Shown here: positions 4,677 to 5,072 of the stretch, piece by piece
How the letters are laid out: every line of letters begins with the position of its first letter
Numbering within the stretch: the first letter of the stretch is position 1
Made by a program: the position numbers and the translations under genes
Notes under the pieces: generated by a model
What the model saw: the letters and a program-made list of their open reading frames with translations, nothing else
Database searches by the model: none
What the model was told of the DNA's origin: nothing
From: an uncultured Ruminococcus sp.
GTDB lineage: Bacteria; Bacillota; Clostridia; Oscillospirales; Acutalibacteraceae
NCBI GenBank assembly: GCA_902773065.1
Contig: CACYDD010000043.1
Location: forward strand, 1 to 5,072
Length of the DNA: 5,072 bases
Reading direction: 5' to 3'

Positions 4677-5072
4677 ATGTCAGAAATTACAAAGGAAAAA
4701 ATTGAAAAAACAATGGCGGCACTGCGTAAGAATAATATGCAGGCATATTACGCCGAAACAAAGAAACAGGCAAAGGAAATTGTCTGTTCACTGCTGGAAA
4801 AGGGCAGTACCGTAACGCATGGAGGAAGTGTTACATTGTCACAAATCGGAATGGCGGAGGTGCTGAAAAGCGGTGATTATGTCTACCTTGACCGCTCCGT
4901 CGAAGGGCTGACAAGAGAACAGGTAGAGGAAGTGTACAGAAAGTCATTTTTTGCTGATACTTATCTTACCAGTGCCAATGCCATAACTGAAAACGGTGAA
5001 TTGTATAACGTAGACGGTAATTCCAACCGAGTTGCTGCGATTTTGTATGGGCCGAAAAGTGTCATTGTCATA
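4677..5072 (+). CDS. LUD-domain (DUF162) lactate utilisation-type protein, N-terminal part (3' end outside window)
   Basis: An open frame of 132 codons starts at ATG 4677, with AGGTGA (4664-4669) 7 nt upstream, and continues past the window end without a stop. Residues 1-45 are a charged helical region. Then comes THGGSVTLSQIGM (47-59), the Gly-rich motif of the LUD fold. It is followed by FADTYLTSANAITENGE (92-108) and LYNVDGNSNRVAAILYGPKS (109-128), the best-conserved block of the family. Single-domain clostridial members are about 205-215 residues, so roughly a third is missing. LutC and the LutB N-terminal domain belong to this family and act in L-lactate oxidation. Stand-alone clostridial copies have no proven reaction, so I do not assign lutC. 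No lutA or lutB is seen in the window. Confidence 0.9.
   Translation, partial: MSEITKEKIEKTMAALRKNNMQAYYAETKKQAKEIVCSLLEKGSTVTHGGSVTLSQIGMAEVLKSGDYVYLDRSVEGLTREQVEEVYRKSFFADTYLTSANAITENGELYNVDGNSNRVAAILYGPKSVIVI

Overview
The window looks like a chromosomal segment from a low-to-moderate GC Firmicute of the class Clostridia, probably Oscillospiraceae/Ruminococcus-like. This is inferred from the strong GGAGG-type ribosome binding sites, the ClpC form of the Hsp100 ATPase, an MEP-pathway ispF, a GHL10/DUF187 surface protein, a DUF1294 membrane protein, and AT-rich spacers carrying short 7-bp repeats. No phage, transposase, CRISPR array, tRNA or rRNA is visible.

Layout. The 3' end of clpC (1-552, +) runs in from the left edge. 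A ~500-bp spacer (553-1049) follows. It is not empty: it holds a heptamer repeat, a strong bidirectional hairpin terminator, and a previously unlisted 42-codon gene on the minus strand (758-886) with its own promoter, Shine-Dalgarno and terminator. ispF (1050-1529, +) comes next, then a spacer made almost entirely of heptamer repeats that can fold (1537-1622), then an ABC transporter ATPase with a TTG start (1641-2339, +). A convergent, membrane-anchored GHL10 glycosidase-like protein (2350-3627, -) lies only 10 bp from the ATPase stop. A divergent DUF1294 membrane protein (3791-4099, +) follows; its upstream region carries a third heptamer repeat. A small helical, ferritin-like protein (4145-4579, -) is convergent with it. 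It is divergent from the start of a LUD-domain (lactate utilisation, DUF162) protein (4677-5072, +), which runs off the right edge.

How the genes relate. The genes are mostly single units with alternating orientation, and no multi-gene pathway is evident. ClpC (proteolysis), IspF (isoprenoid synthesis), the ATPase (transport, with no permease beside it), the GHL10 protein (extracellular polysaccharide or envelope) and the LUD protein (redox/lactate-type metabolism) have separate roles. The features most worth a second look are non-canonical: the 42-residue minus-strand peptide gene, and three intergenic clusters of 7-bp tandem repeats, each with a different unit. One of these clusters forms two alternative RNA folds between ispF and the ABC ATPase.
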